Translations under genes and position numbers: made by a program
The notes under the pieces: generated by a model
Told to the model about the DNA's origin: nothing
Seen by the model: only the letters and a program-made list of their open reading frames with translations
Databases searched by the model: none
Source: Paracoccus litorisediminis
GTDB lineage: Bacteria > Pseudomonadota > Alphaproteobacteria > Rhodobacterales > Rhodobacteraceae
NCBI RefSeq assembly: GCF_009711205.1
Contig: NZ_WMIG01000013.1
Location: 1-64,000, forward strand
Reading direction: 5' to 3'
Length of the DNA stretch: 64,000 bases
In this document: positions 1-6,940 of the stretch, piece after piece
Numbering within the stretch: position 1 is the stretch's first letter
How the letters are laid out: every line of letters starts with the position of its first letter

Positions 1-1
1 G

Positions 2-34
2 TTCCTGACCAAGGTCATCGGGGTCGAGCACTGA
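2..34 (+). CDS. 3' end of an upstream gene (partial)
   Basis: Only the last ten codons (FLTKVIGVEH) and a TGA are in the window. The stop overlaps the primase ATG by one base, so the two genes are translationally coupled. A replicative helicase would be the usual neighbour of a phage primase, but too little remains to say. Confidence 0.45.
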   Translation, partial: FLTKVIGVEH

Positions 35-1152
35 TGGCCCGCCTCACCTCCGAAGAGATCGACGAGCTGGACATGGAGTTCTACTTCGAGCGCGAGGGTC
101 TGACCTTCAAGCTCGGGCAGGGCGTCAACGGCCTCCAGGCCAATCTGAAGGAATGCCCGGCCTGCGGCGACTTCCGCTACCGGACCTATTTCGGTCTGGA
201 TACCGGCAAGGGCAACTGTTTCGTCTGCTCGGCCAGCTTCACCCGCACCAGCTTCATCCATGCTCATCTCGGGCATGGAGACAACGAGTGGCGGTTGACC
301 TTCGAGGCGGTCGAGGAGGTGCTGCGCGAGCAGGGCTGGCGGCCCAAGCGACAGGCGATGGTGGCGGTGGATACCAGCGCCGTCACCTTGCCCCTGAGCG
401 AGCCTGTGAGCGAGGCCACGCCCGCCGCGCAACTCTATCTGGCCCAGCGGGGCGTCCCGCTCGATGTGGCGAGCTATTTCCAGCTCAGGCATTGCCAGTT
501 CGGCTGGTGGAAGTTCAAGGAAGACGGCGAGACGAAGATGCAAACCTTCTCGGATCGGATCATCGTTCCGGTCTTCGATCTCGACGGCACCCTGAAGACC
601 TTCCAGGGCCGCGACATGATCGGCAACTCGCCCAAGAAATACCTCTTCCCGAAAGCGCTTCCCGGCACCGGGCGCTACCTTCTGAACGGGCATAACTGCG
701 TGGCCTCGGGCGCCGCGGTGATGGGCGAGGGCTTCTTCGACGTGATCGCGATCAAGATGGCGCTCGATGAGGAGCAGGATCTGCGCGACGTGACCGCACT
801 CGGCTCCTTCGGCAAGCACCTGTCCTATGGCGCGATGGATGGCGACGACCAGCTCGGGCGGCTCAACACCCTGCGCATCGGCGGGCTGCGCACCGTGACG
901 ATGATGTGGGATGGCGAGCCCAAGGCGCTCGAGGCCGCCCTCGATGCGTCCCGACTGATGGTCTCGATCGGACTCAAGGCCCGTGTGGCACTGCTGCCCT
1001 TCGAGAAAGACCCCAACGAGGTCACGCCGGAAGTGGTGGTGGCGGCCTATCGCGCGGCGCGGCCCTATACCCCCGCGCTCGACATGATGTGGCGGCTCCA
1101 GAACCCCTACGCCAATGCGATCAACCGCGCACGCAACGGCATTTCCGACTGA
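34..1152 (+). CDS. DnaG-type phage DNA primase (zinc finger + TOPRIM)
   Basis: Makes RNA primers for lagging-strand synthesis at the fork. A CxxC...CxxC zinc-binding site (C41, C44, C62, C65) lies near the N-terminus. The TOPRIM core has the glutamate motif MGEGFFDV (E232), the acidic motif MMWDGEP (D293, E295) and a KDPNE loop near residue 326, as in DnaG proteins. At 372 residues it is compact, like phage primases that lack the bacterial helicase-binding domain. It opens the replication cluster and overlaps the preceding gene by one base. Its family is clear; its helicase partner is outside the window. Confidence 0.85.
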   Translation: MARLTSEEIDELDMEFYFEREGLTFKLGQGVNGLQANLKECPACGDFRYRTYFGLDTGKGNCFVCSASFTRTSFIHAHLGHGDNEWRLTFEAVEEVLREQGWRPKRQAMVAVDTSAVTLPLSEPVSEATPAAQLYLAQRGVPLDVASYFQLRHCQFGWWKFKEDGETKMQTFSDRIIVPVFDLDGTLKTFQGRDMIGNSPKKYLFPKALPGTGRYLLNGHNCVASGAAVMGEGFFDVIAIKMALDEEQDLRDVTALGSFGKHLSYGAMDGDDQLGRLNTLRIGGLRTVTMMWDGEPKALEAALDASRLMVSIGLKARVALLPFEKDPNEVTPEVVVAAYRAARPYTPALDMMWRLQNPYANAINRARNGISD

Positions 1153-1168
1153 CGACCGCGACATCCCA

Positions 1169-1206
1169 TGCGACGGCGCTGCCGCGCCGCGCTATACAGT
1201 AAGCAC
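1169..1206 (+). promoter_or_regulatory. GAC-N18-TATACA promoter with operator half-site
   Basis: TGCGAC at 1169-1174, exactly 18 bases, TATACA at 1193-1198, then the operator-like AGTAAGCAC at 1198-1206. It drives the WGR gene and probably the genes to the ligase. It belongs to the family of about twenty promoters in this window. Confidence 0.65.
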
Positions 1207-1236
1207 AAGATAGAAACCGAACCGAAAGGCAAAAGC

Positions 1237-1749
1237 ATGACGGTCCAACTGAGTATCCGCCAGGTGCATGGCGTTCATAAGGGCGGCACCAAAGAATACA
1301 CGCTCACCCTCGTCGAAGGGTCGATGGGCAAGCTGCTTTTCCGCGCCTGGGGGCCGGTTGGCAAGTCGGGCGACGGCAAGATCGAGCTGGCGAAGGAAGA
1401 CACCCTCGACGCCGCCGTGAAGGATCGCCGCAAGGGCGGCTACGACATGAAATACCAGCCGGTGTCCAAGATCACCCCGGACAAGCTGCCCGCATATCTG
1501 ACCAGGAAGCACCTGACGCTCCTGACCGACGGCTATCTGAGCTTCCTCCATGAGGATTTGAAATTGACCGATGTGCCCGGCGCGGGCGGCGGCAGTCACA
1601 GCGAGCGCGCGGCCATGACCGACGCAATCCTCAAGGCCACCGAGGAGAAGCGCCGCGAAGAGGCGAGGGTCAAGGCCGCGGCAGAGGAGGCTGAACAGGC
1701 CGCCGCGCTGGAAGAGATGAAAAACGCACCTTTCTTCGGGATGTTCTGA
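1237..1749 (+). CDS. WGR-domain-like protein with C-terminal FFGMF tail
   Basis: The 170-residue product has a WGR-like fold signature: YTLTLVEG, then LLFRAWGPVGKSG, then an alanine-rich segment and KGGYDMKYQ. WGR domains occur in PARPs and DNA-linked proteins and contact nucleic acid; here the third letter is P (WGP). The C-terminal third is charged and helical and ends in NAPFFGMF, a tail shared with five other proteins in the window. The start is the ATG after CGAAAGGC, downstream of a clear promoter. A role in DNA processing is inferred, not shown. Confidence 0.65.
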   Translation: MTVQLSIRQVHGVHKGGTKEYTLTLVEGSMGKLLFRAWGPVGKSGDGKIELAKEDTLDAAVKDRRKGGYDMKYQPVSKITPDKLPAYLTRKHLTLLTDGYLSFLHEDLKLTDVPGAGGGSHSERAAMTDAILKATEEKRREEARVKAAAEEAEQAAALEEMKNAPFFGMF

Positions 1750-1750
1750 G

Positions 1751-2311
1751 ATGAGCCATTACCTCACCCTCGACCAGGAGAACCGCTTCTCCTTCACCTG
1801 CCCGATCTTCGACAGCAAAGTCGAGATGCGCGGCTGCGTCCTCGTCCGCGACATGGTGTATCAGGGCAAGAACTTCCCGCAGCGCCAGGGCTGTCAGGTT
1901 TGCATCCGTGGCGGCAAGTGCCCGGCGGCCGAGATCGTTCGGCGGATCGCGCACAATCAGCCCAATGCGACGGATCGCTGCTCGGCGACCGAGCCGGTCC
2001 ACGGCAAGCTGCCGGCGGATGTGCTCGAATTTGTCCGCCCCACGGTGATGCTCGAAAACGCCCTGCGGCGCCTGGCGGGCAGCGAGGTCACGATGATCCA
2101 GTCGGCCAACGACCGCATCGACGCCCAGATCGCCACCGCGCCGCGTGAGCGGGTCGCTGGCAAGGTGACTCGGGTTTCGGCGACCGCGAACTATGAAAAG
2201 CCGGAAGGCCGCTCTACGGCGCGCAAATCGGCCCCTGCGTCGAAGCCTGCCGCCAATGTCGAGGCTGCGATCTCCGGCGACATGAGCGCCGCGATCAACG
2301 CGGCTGCATGA
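1751..2311 (+). CDS. hypothetical protein with cysteine cluster and AxSGDM tail
   Basis: I do not recognise the family. Seven cysteines are clustered in the first 80 residues, including CQVCIRGGKC, which could bind zinc or an Fe-S cluster. The C-terminus is low-complexity Ala/Lys/Ser and ends in EAAISGDMSAAINAAA, a short motif also found in the genes at 23339 and 45972. It starts two bases after the stop of the WGR gene, so it is co-transcribed and probably coupled. Confidence 0.7.
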   Translation: MSHYLTLDQENRFSFTCPIFDSKVEMRGCVLVRDMVYQGKNFPQRQGCQVCIRGGKCPAAEIVRRIAHNQPNATDRCSATEPVHGKLPADVLEFVRPTVMLENALRRLAGSEVTMIQSANDRIDAQIATAPRERVAGKVTRVSATANYEKPEGRSTARKSAPASKPAANVEAAISGDMSAAINAAA

Positions 2312-2362
2312 GGAGGTCGAAAGCCCTCCCAACCACCTCTTTTCAAAGACCTAGGAGTCAAC

Positions 2363-2557
2363 GTGCGCCCTGAAAGTATCTTCTGCATTTCCGTTGCGGC
2401 CACCGTCTGTGTGATCGCCCTCTGCATCACCGCATTCAACGTCACCAAAGACCCGAAACATCGGGCCCTGGGTTCCTGCATCAATGATCGCATGGAGAGC
2501 ACCGGCCGCATCGACTGCGCCCGCGCCATCTACGGCACCGAAGGAGTTGTCCAATGA
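2363..2557 (+). CDS. small membrane protein
   Basis: A 64-residue protein with one hydrophobic N-terminal segment (about residues 7-26), then a polar tail with two cysteines. The GTG start is chosen for the AGGAG six bases upstream. Its TGA overlaps the ligase ATG. Function unknown. Confidence 0.55.
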   Translation: MRPESIFCISVAATVCVIALCITAFNVTKDPKHRALGSCINDRMESTGRIDCARAIYGTEGVVQ

Positions 2558-4008
2558 CCGCGCTTCAGCCCATTCGGATGACCGACGCCCAGTTGGTCGC
2601 CATGATCGACCGCATCGCGCTCGAATCCTCGCGCACCGAGAAGGAGCGCTATCTGGCTGATCTGGCCGCGACCAGCCAGGGGCGCGAGATGATCCAGCTT
2701 TGCTACAACCCCTTCTGGACCTGGGGTATCACCCAGAAAGAGATGCCGCCGACCGGCCAAGGCCCGAGCGAGGGCGACACGCTGGCGGAGATCAAGACGC
2801 TTCTGATGAAGCTGGCCGCCCGCGAGCTGACCGGGAATGCCGCAGCCGAGGTTGTCGCCTCCGCCTTCGCCAGCTTCACGCCCGCCGCCGGCCGCCTCCT
2901 GTGGCTCTGCCTCAACAAGGATCTCAAGGCGGGCGTCAACACCGCCTCGATCCTTGCGGTCGATCCCTCGATCGTTCCGATCTTCGCCGTGATGAGAGCC
3001 AACTCCTACGAAGAGAAGCACGTCAAGGCCTTCCCGGTCGCGGTCGAGCCGAAACTCGACGGGCATCGCGTGACCTTCATCGCCAAGGATGGCGGCGGCG
3101 GCTTCTTCACCCGCACGGGCAAGGCGATCGACTCCCTCGAGCACATGATCGAGCCGACCCTGAAGGCGCTGCGGCACTGGGCCGGCATGACGCGCATCAC
3201 GAACGGCCAGCCTAACCCGGTCCATGACCTGCTGTCGGTCCTGCGCTACTTCGGCGGCGTGCCGGAGATCGTCCTCGATGGCGAGATGATGTCGGATCAG
3301 GGCTTTGCCGAGACCTCGGGCGCGCTGAGGCGGAAAAGCGAGGATGCCGATGTGCGCTTCCACATCTTCGACATGCTGTCTTGGGACGAGTTCGATGCAA
3401 TGGGCGATGTTGCGGTGCCCTACGCGCATCGCCGCCAGCGCGTCCTCGATCTGATCGGCTGCACGAAGCATCTGGGCGACCGCCTGACCGTCACCGAGAT
3501 GCGGGTTGCTCGCAGCCATGACGAGATCCAGTTGATCTATCAGGACTACCGGGCGCGCGGCTTCGAGGGCGCGATGGTGAAGCTGCTCGACGGGCCTTAC
3601 CAGAAGAAGAAGTCGCGGAGCTGGCTTAAATTGAAGAATGAAGACACCGAGGATCTTCAGGTGATCGGCGTCTTCCAGGGCCAGGCGGGCGGCAAATACG
3701 AGCATACCATCGGCGGCCTGATCGTGGACCGTAATGGCGTGGAGGTGCGCGTGTCGGGTCTGGATGATGCGACCCGCGCCGAGATCTGGAAGCTCTGGTG
3801 CGAGGATGTGCAGCTTGTGGCGGCCAATCCGAACGTCGGCTATAAGGGCGAGACCTTCGGTATTGTCGGAGAGACGTTCGATAGGCGCATGAAGCTGCTC
3901 GGGCATGTCGTCGAGGTCGAGTATCACGAAGTCACGCCCGACGGCTCCCTCCGCCACCCGCGCTTCATTCGCTTCCGCGACGACAAGACCGGCGAGGTGG
4001 AGAAATGA
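2554..4008 (+). CDS. ATP-dependent DNA ligase
   Basis: Seals nicks during replication and recombination with ATP as cofactor. The adenylation motif KLDGHR places the catalytic lysine at K167. The later nucleotidyltransferase motifs are visible as EIVLDGEMM, GFEGAMVKLLDGPY and the WLKLK segment. At 484 residues it is close to the T4-type phage ligases and has an N-terminal helical domain before the catalytic core. The ATG overlaps the small membrane gene upstream, and the TGA overlaps the next ATG, so it sits in an operon. The assignment is firm. Confidence 0.93.
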   Translation: MTALQPIRMTDAQLVAMIDRIALESSRTEKERYLADLAATSQGREMIQLCYNPFWTWGITQKEMPPTGQGPSEGDTLAEIKTLLMKLAARELTGNAAAEVVASAFASFTPAAGRLLWLCLNKDLKAGVNTASILAVDPSIVPIFAVMRANSYEEKHVKAFPVAVEPKLDGHRVTFIAKDGGGGFFTRTGKAIDSLEHMIEPTLKALRHWAGMTRITNGQPNPVHDLLSVLRYFGGVPEIVLDGEMMSDQGFAETSGALRRKSEDADVRFHIFDMLSWDEFDAMGDVAVPYAHRRQRVLDLIGCTKHLGDRLTVTEMRVARSHDEIQLIYQDYRARGFEGAMVKLLDGPYQKKKSRSWLKLKNEDTEDLQVIGVFQGQAGGKYEHTIGGLIVDRNGVEVRVSGLDDATRAEIWKLWCEDVQLVAANPNVGYKGETFGIVGETFDRRMKLLGHVVEVEYHEVTPDGSLRHPRFIRFRDDKTGEVEK

Positions 4009-4496
4009 ACTTTACGACCGTCGATCTGGGCCAGCTTGATTGCTGGCCTATGGCTGGTTTCGCGCCGGGAGACTACTATGGCCGGTGCGTTCATTGTATT
4101 CAGGAGTTCGTTGGGGCGAAACATTCCACTGCCTGTCTCTCCTGTGCCGTCAAGGTGAAGAACCGGCAGACCGAGGAAATCGTGAAGATGAAGCAGGAGG
4201 TGACGGCCGCCCGCGCCAATCCGCCTGAACGCATCGAGGCCGCTGCGATCTTCCACGGCGCGACCATTTCACTGCCGCCTCCGGCGCGTCACCACACCAT
4301 CCTGAACTTCATGGCGACCGTCATGGGTCTCGACGCGACGGAGGTTCATCCGGTCAACCAAGGCTTTCTCACCAACAAGGGCCGTTTCGTGAACCGCACT
4401 GAGGGCTACTACATCGCCTATCGGGCCGGTCAGTTTCTCAAGCCTGACGAGATGGCGAGGAAGGAGCCGACGCTCTACAGCGAGGATGTCTGGTAG
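4005..4496 (+). CDS. hypothetical phage protein with zinc-ribbon-like N-terminus
   Basis: The 163-residue protein has CVHC (about residues 28-31) and CLSC (about 44-47), spaced as in a zinc ribbon. The C-terminal half (RHHTIL, QGFLTNKGRFVNR, EGYYIAYRAGQ) resembles a conserved phage protein of unknown function. It is coupled to the ligase by a 4-base overlap and followed by a strong hairpin. Confidence 0.65.
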   Translation: MNFTTVDLGQLDCWPMAGFAPGDYYGRCVHCIQEFVGAKHSTACLSCAVKVKNRQTEEIVKMKQEVTAARANPPERIEAAAIFHGATISLPPPARHHTILNFMATVMGLDATEVHPVNQGFLTNKGRFVNRTEGYYIAYRAGQFLKPDEMARKEPTLYSEDVW

Positions 4497-4507
4497 GAGC
4501 GCTGATC

Positions 4508-4538
4508 GCTAGGGTGACACCCAGTCTGTCACCCTAGC
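4508..4538 (+). terminator. perfect 12-bp inverted repeat after the ligase operon
   Basis: GCTAGGGTGACA (4508-4519) pairs perfectly with TGTCACCCTAGC (4527-4538) around a 7-base loop. There is no clean T-run, only CTTTCAATATTCTTATT. It either ends the operon or is part of the origin region. A second, weaker hairpin (GGGCCGA...TCGGCCC, 4571-4587) followed by ATTTTCAT may help. Confidence 0.5.
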
Positions 4539-4605
4539 TGACTCTTTCAATATTCTTATTCTAAGATTCAGGGCCGAATTTCGGCCCATTTTCATATAGT
4601 TAGAC

Positions 4606-4758
4606 GACGAAAAACGAGGTTTTCGGGGTTTCGGACGAGGTTTCCGGGGAGATAAACGAGGTTTTCGGGGCGAAAAACGAGGTTTCCGGGGAGCTGCCTC
4701 GAGCGGGCCTTTTTCTTATCCACAGAGTATCCACAGAACTATCCGATGCCCTTGTGGA
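4606..4758 (+). other. oriV: plasmid replication origin (iterons + DnaA box)
   Basis: Four tandem copies of an iteron of about 20 bases (core AAAACGAGGTTTTCGGGG, T/C variants) lie at about 4610-4628, 4632-4651, 4651-4670 and 4671-4691. An exact DnaA box TTATCCACA (4716-4724) follows, with two near matches, GTATCCACAG (4728-4737) and CTTGTGGAC (4750-4758). This is the standard layout of an iteron-type theta origin upstream of a Rep_3 gene. More copies run into the rep reading frame. Confidence 0.8.
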
Positions 4759-5900
4759 CAACTTTCTCTTTCAAACGAATGAAAACCGCCCTTATCATTC
4801 GTCTCAGGAGCCGAGTCGCAGGAATCGACCGGCTAAAAACGAGGTTTTCGGGGAGTAGCTCCGAAAAGCCCAAAAGAGGTCGAGCGGGCGTTGCGAAAAA
4901 CGAGGTTTTCGGGGAAGCGCCTCTTCTGGAGCGCCGCAAAGGGTCGATCTCTGCGAAAAATGCAGGGGAGTCAGAGAGCGTGACTGCGAAAAACGAGGTT
5001 TCCGGGGAGCGCACAGAGCACTCCAAGAATGCGAAAAACGAGGTTTTCGGGGAGGTGCTCGCTCCTGCTGGTCGGACTATCACAGTGCGGCCGAGCAAGG
5101 ATGAGGCAATCAAACCCTCTGAACTCATTCAGATTTCCGGCCATCAGAGCCTGACGCTCAACGCCCGCCGCTCGATCACGCTCCTATGGCACAACGCTCA
5201 CATGCAGGGCATCGAAGAGGGCAAGGACTATACGATAGCGCTCAGCGACCTCCGGCCAGAGCGCCGGAAGGGCAATGACGAGCTGGAGACGGCCATCACG
5301 CTCCTGATGCAGACCATTCTCATCGTGAAGCTCAAGAGCGGCCACACTCGACGGGTCCAGTTCCTTGGAGGCAACGATCTAAAGGACAGCGACCGCGACA
5401 AGGGCGTGCTCACCTACTCCTTCGACAAGCGTCTGGTGGAGATCCTGCGCGACTCCCAGATCTGGGGTCGCATCGCCATCCCGGTCCTCATGGCATTCTC
5501 GTCCAAATATGCCGTCTCCCTCTACGAGAACCTCAGCCAGTGGAGCAACCTCACCTTCAAGAGCATCCAAGAGCTGACGCTCGCGGAGCTGCGCGACATG
5601 ATGGGCGTAGAGGACGGAAAATATGCGAAATTCGGAGATTTCAATATCCATGTTCTCAGGCCGGCGATCCTCGAGATCAATGCGCTCGCTCCCTTCAATG
5701 TGAGCGTTCACCCAATCAAGCAGGCCCGAAATGTGGTAGGCTTCAAGATAGGCTGGTGGGCGAAGACCACCGAGGAGCTGAAGGAGGCATTCCTGGAAAC
5801 GCAGCGCTCTCGCATTGGGAGACGTGCTCGCCTTTCGGGCAGGTCCGAGGAGCTTGTGAGCGACGAAAACCTTGTGGAGCAGCTCCTCATACCTAAGTAG
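4746..5900 (+). CDS. rep: Rep_3-type replication initiator
   Basis: Binds the iterons to start plasmid replication. Residues from about 128 (SGHQSLTLNARRSITLLWHN) to the end look like the paired winged-helix core of iteron initiators, including YSFDKRLVEIL, KYAVSLYENLSQW and LTLAELRDMMGV. The first 120 residues have a different character: they are encoded across four more iterons, so the peptide KNEV(F/S)GE repeats three times. The true start may therefore be downstream (for example GTG 4980, with GGGGAG ahead); the ATG at 4746 is kept as the longest frame. The family call is good, the start uncertain. Confidence 0.82.
   Translation: MPLWTTFSFKRMKTALIIRLRSRVAGIDRLKTRFSGSSSEKPKRGRAGVAKNEVFGEAPLLERRKGSISAKNAGESESVTAKNEVSGERTEHSKNAKNEVFGEVLAPAGRTITVRPSKDEAIKPSELIQISGHQSLTLNARRSITLLWHNAHMQGIEEGKDYTIALSDLRPERRKGNDELETAITLLMQTILIVKLKSGHTRRVQFLGGNDLKDSDRDKGVLTYSFDKRLVEILRDSQIWGRIAIPVLMAFSSKYAVSLYENLSQWSNLTFKSIQELTLAELRDMMGVEDGKYAKFGDFNIHVLRPAILEINALAPFNVSVHPIKQARNVVGFKIGWWAKTTEELKEAFLETQRSRIGRRARLSGRSEELVSDENLVEQLLIPK
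4834..5053 (+). repeat. iterons inside the rep reading frame
   Basis: Four full iterons at about 4834-4854, 4893-4915, 4985-5008 and 5031-5053, plus a decayed copy at about 4951-4970. They match the upstream array in sequence. Initiator bound here could repress rep or handcuff origins. Confidence 0.8.
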
Positions 5901-5933
5901 TGCTCCATAATCAGGCTGTGACTACTGAATCAC

Positions 5934-5980
5934 GACTTCCCTTTTGACAGACTAGGGAAGTCTCTATTAAGTAGTTATTC
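5934..5980 (+). promoter_or_regulatory. hairpin and operator between rep and the XRE gene
   Basis: GACTTCCC (5934-5941) and GGGAAGTC (5955-5962) form a perfect 8-bp stem with TTGACA in the loop. They are followed by ATTAAGTAGTTATT, a degenerate AGTAA(N4)TTACT operator. It may end rep transcription or allow the repressor to act on its own region. Confidence 0.45.
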
Positions 5981-5982
5981 CA

Positions 5983-6012
5983 CAAGACGGTGCGAAAACT
6001 CTGTCTTATAAG
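5983..6012 (+). promoter_or_regulatory. promoter of the XRE repressor-like gene
   Basis: CAAGAC at 5983-5988, 18 bases, TATAAG at 6007-6012. A leader of about 70 bases and GGAGGG lead to the GTG start at 6082. Confidence 0.55.
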
Positions 6013-6081
6013 TAGCCTATCGAAGCAAACAAAGCATACGAAAATGAACCTTAGAGCAGTGATATTACAGGAGGGAAACAA

Positions 6082-6513
6082 GTGAATGATACGGATAAGC
6101 GTCGGGTAGAACAACTCCGTATGGAGCCCCTCGCTAACTTACTCGACAAGAAGCTCAACGAGCTGGCGCCGGAGGTTACTCTGAGCGACATATCGCGCGA
6201 CATGGGCTTCGCCACCCCGAACTATCTCTCCATGATCCGTAAGGGCAAATCCAAGATGGCCCTGACCAGGGTCGAGGAGTTCGCCCGCTATCTGAACATC
6301 GACGCGAAGGAGCTTTTCCTGGTCGCCCTGCGTCAGCACCACTCGGACGATGTGATCTCGCTCATGCAGCAGGCCTTCTCCGAGCTTACCGACCAGGAGC
6401 GCGCCATCCTTGAGGTTGCCCGAGCCAATCTTGTGCCGGGAGAGAACCTCACGAAGTCCACGAAAGACAAACTTGCGACCGTCTTTCGTAACAACAAGCC
6501 CGCCGCCCGGTAA
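6082..6513 (+). CDS. XRE-type helix-turn-helix repressor-like protein
   Basis: The 143-residue protein has an N-terminal helix-turn-helix (VTLSDISRDMGFATPNYLSMIRKG, about residues 32-55) and a C-terminal helical half. The GTG start is fixed by GGAGGG seven bases ahead. It stands alone between rep and the lytic genes, next to a degenerate copy of the palindromic operator found through the window, and has its own terminator. I infer a lysogeny or copy-control repressor that binds AGTAA(N4)TTACT sites; the sequence does not prove this. Confidence 0.75.
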   Translation: MNDTDKRRVEQLRMEPLANLLDKKLNELAPEVTLSDISRDMGFATPNYLSMIRKGKSKMALTRVEEFARYLNIDAKELFLVALRQHHSDDVISLMQQAFSELTDQERAILEVARANLVPGENLTKSTKDKLATVFRNNKPAAR

Positions 6514-6543
6514 AAGACATCGGACGAGGCCAAGACGATAAGG

Positions 6544-6570
6544 GTGCCGAGGTCCGCTTCGGCACTCTTT
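6544..6570 (+). terminator. terminator after the XRE gene
   Basis: GTGCCGA (6544-6550) pairs with TCGGCAC (6559-6565), followed by TCTTTCTAT. Confidence 0.65.
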
Positions 6571-6618
6571 CTATATCCAACACAGAGAAAGCCCAACAAG
6601 GGCGAGGGAAACTAGACC

Positions 6619-6870
6619 ATGAACGACATGCAGCAGTGCGGGTTCACGAGTGATGCGGCTCCGGTGACGGATCTCGCAGGTTTTGAAGCGACGGATGTTG
6701 AGGCCGTCGAAGCACTCGCTACCGGAGAGATCAAAGACGCGATCGACCTCGGGAGTGCTGTGCTGAGTCTGGTCAAGAGCGAGGAGGGAGAGAAATTTGT
6801 GGTGACGACGAGCGAGGGGCATGCAGCCATCATCCCGCTGTCGGCACTCTATATTCCGCGCGATTTTTAG
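6619..6870 (+). CDS. hypothetical acidic protein
   Basis: An 83-residue acidic protein of unknown family with a purine-rich GAGGGAAA ahead of its ATG. It sits directly upstream of the promoter for the CobT-like gene. Confidence 0.55.
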   Translation: MNDMQQCGFTSDAAPVTDLAGFEATDVEAVEALATGEIKDAIDLGSAVLSLVKSEEGEKFVVTTSEGHAAIIPLSALYIPRDF

Positions 6871-6897
6871 GTCTGCGGCTGCTAGTAAGTAGTTAGT
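6859..6897 (+). promoter_or_regulatory. promoter and operator for the CobT-like gene
   Basis: CGCGAT (6859-6864), 18 bases, TAGTAA (6883-6888). The -10 is embedded in the operator AGTAAGTAGTTAGT (6884-6897), so a bound repressor would block polymerase. Confidence 0.6.
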
Positions 6898-6940
6898 AGA
6901 GAAACGCGCGTGACAAACGCAGAAGAAAGGCACCAGCTCC

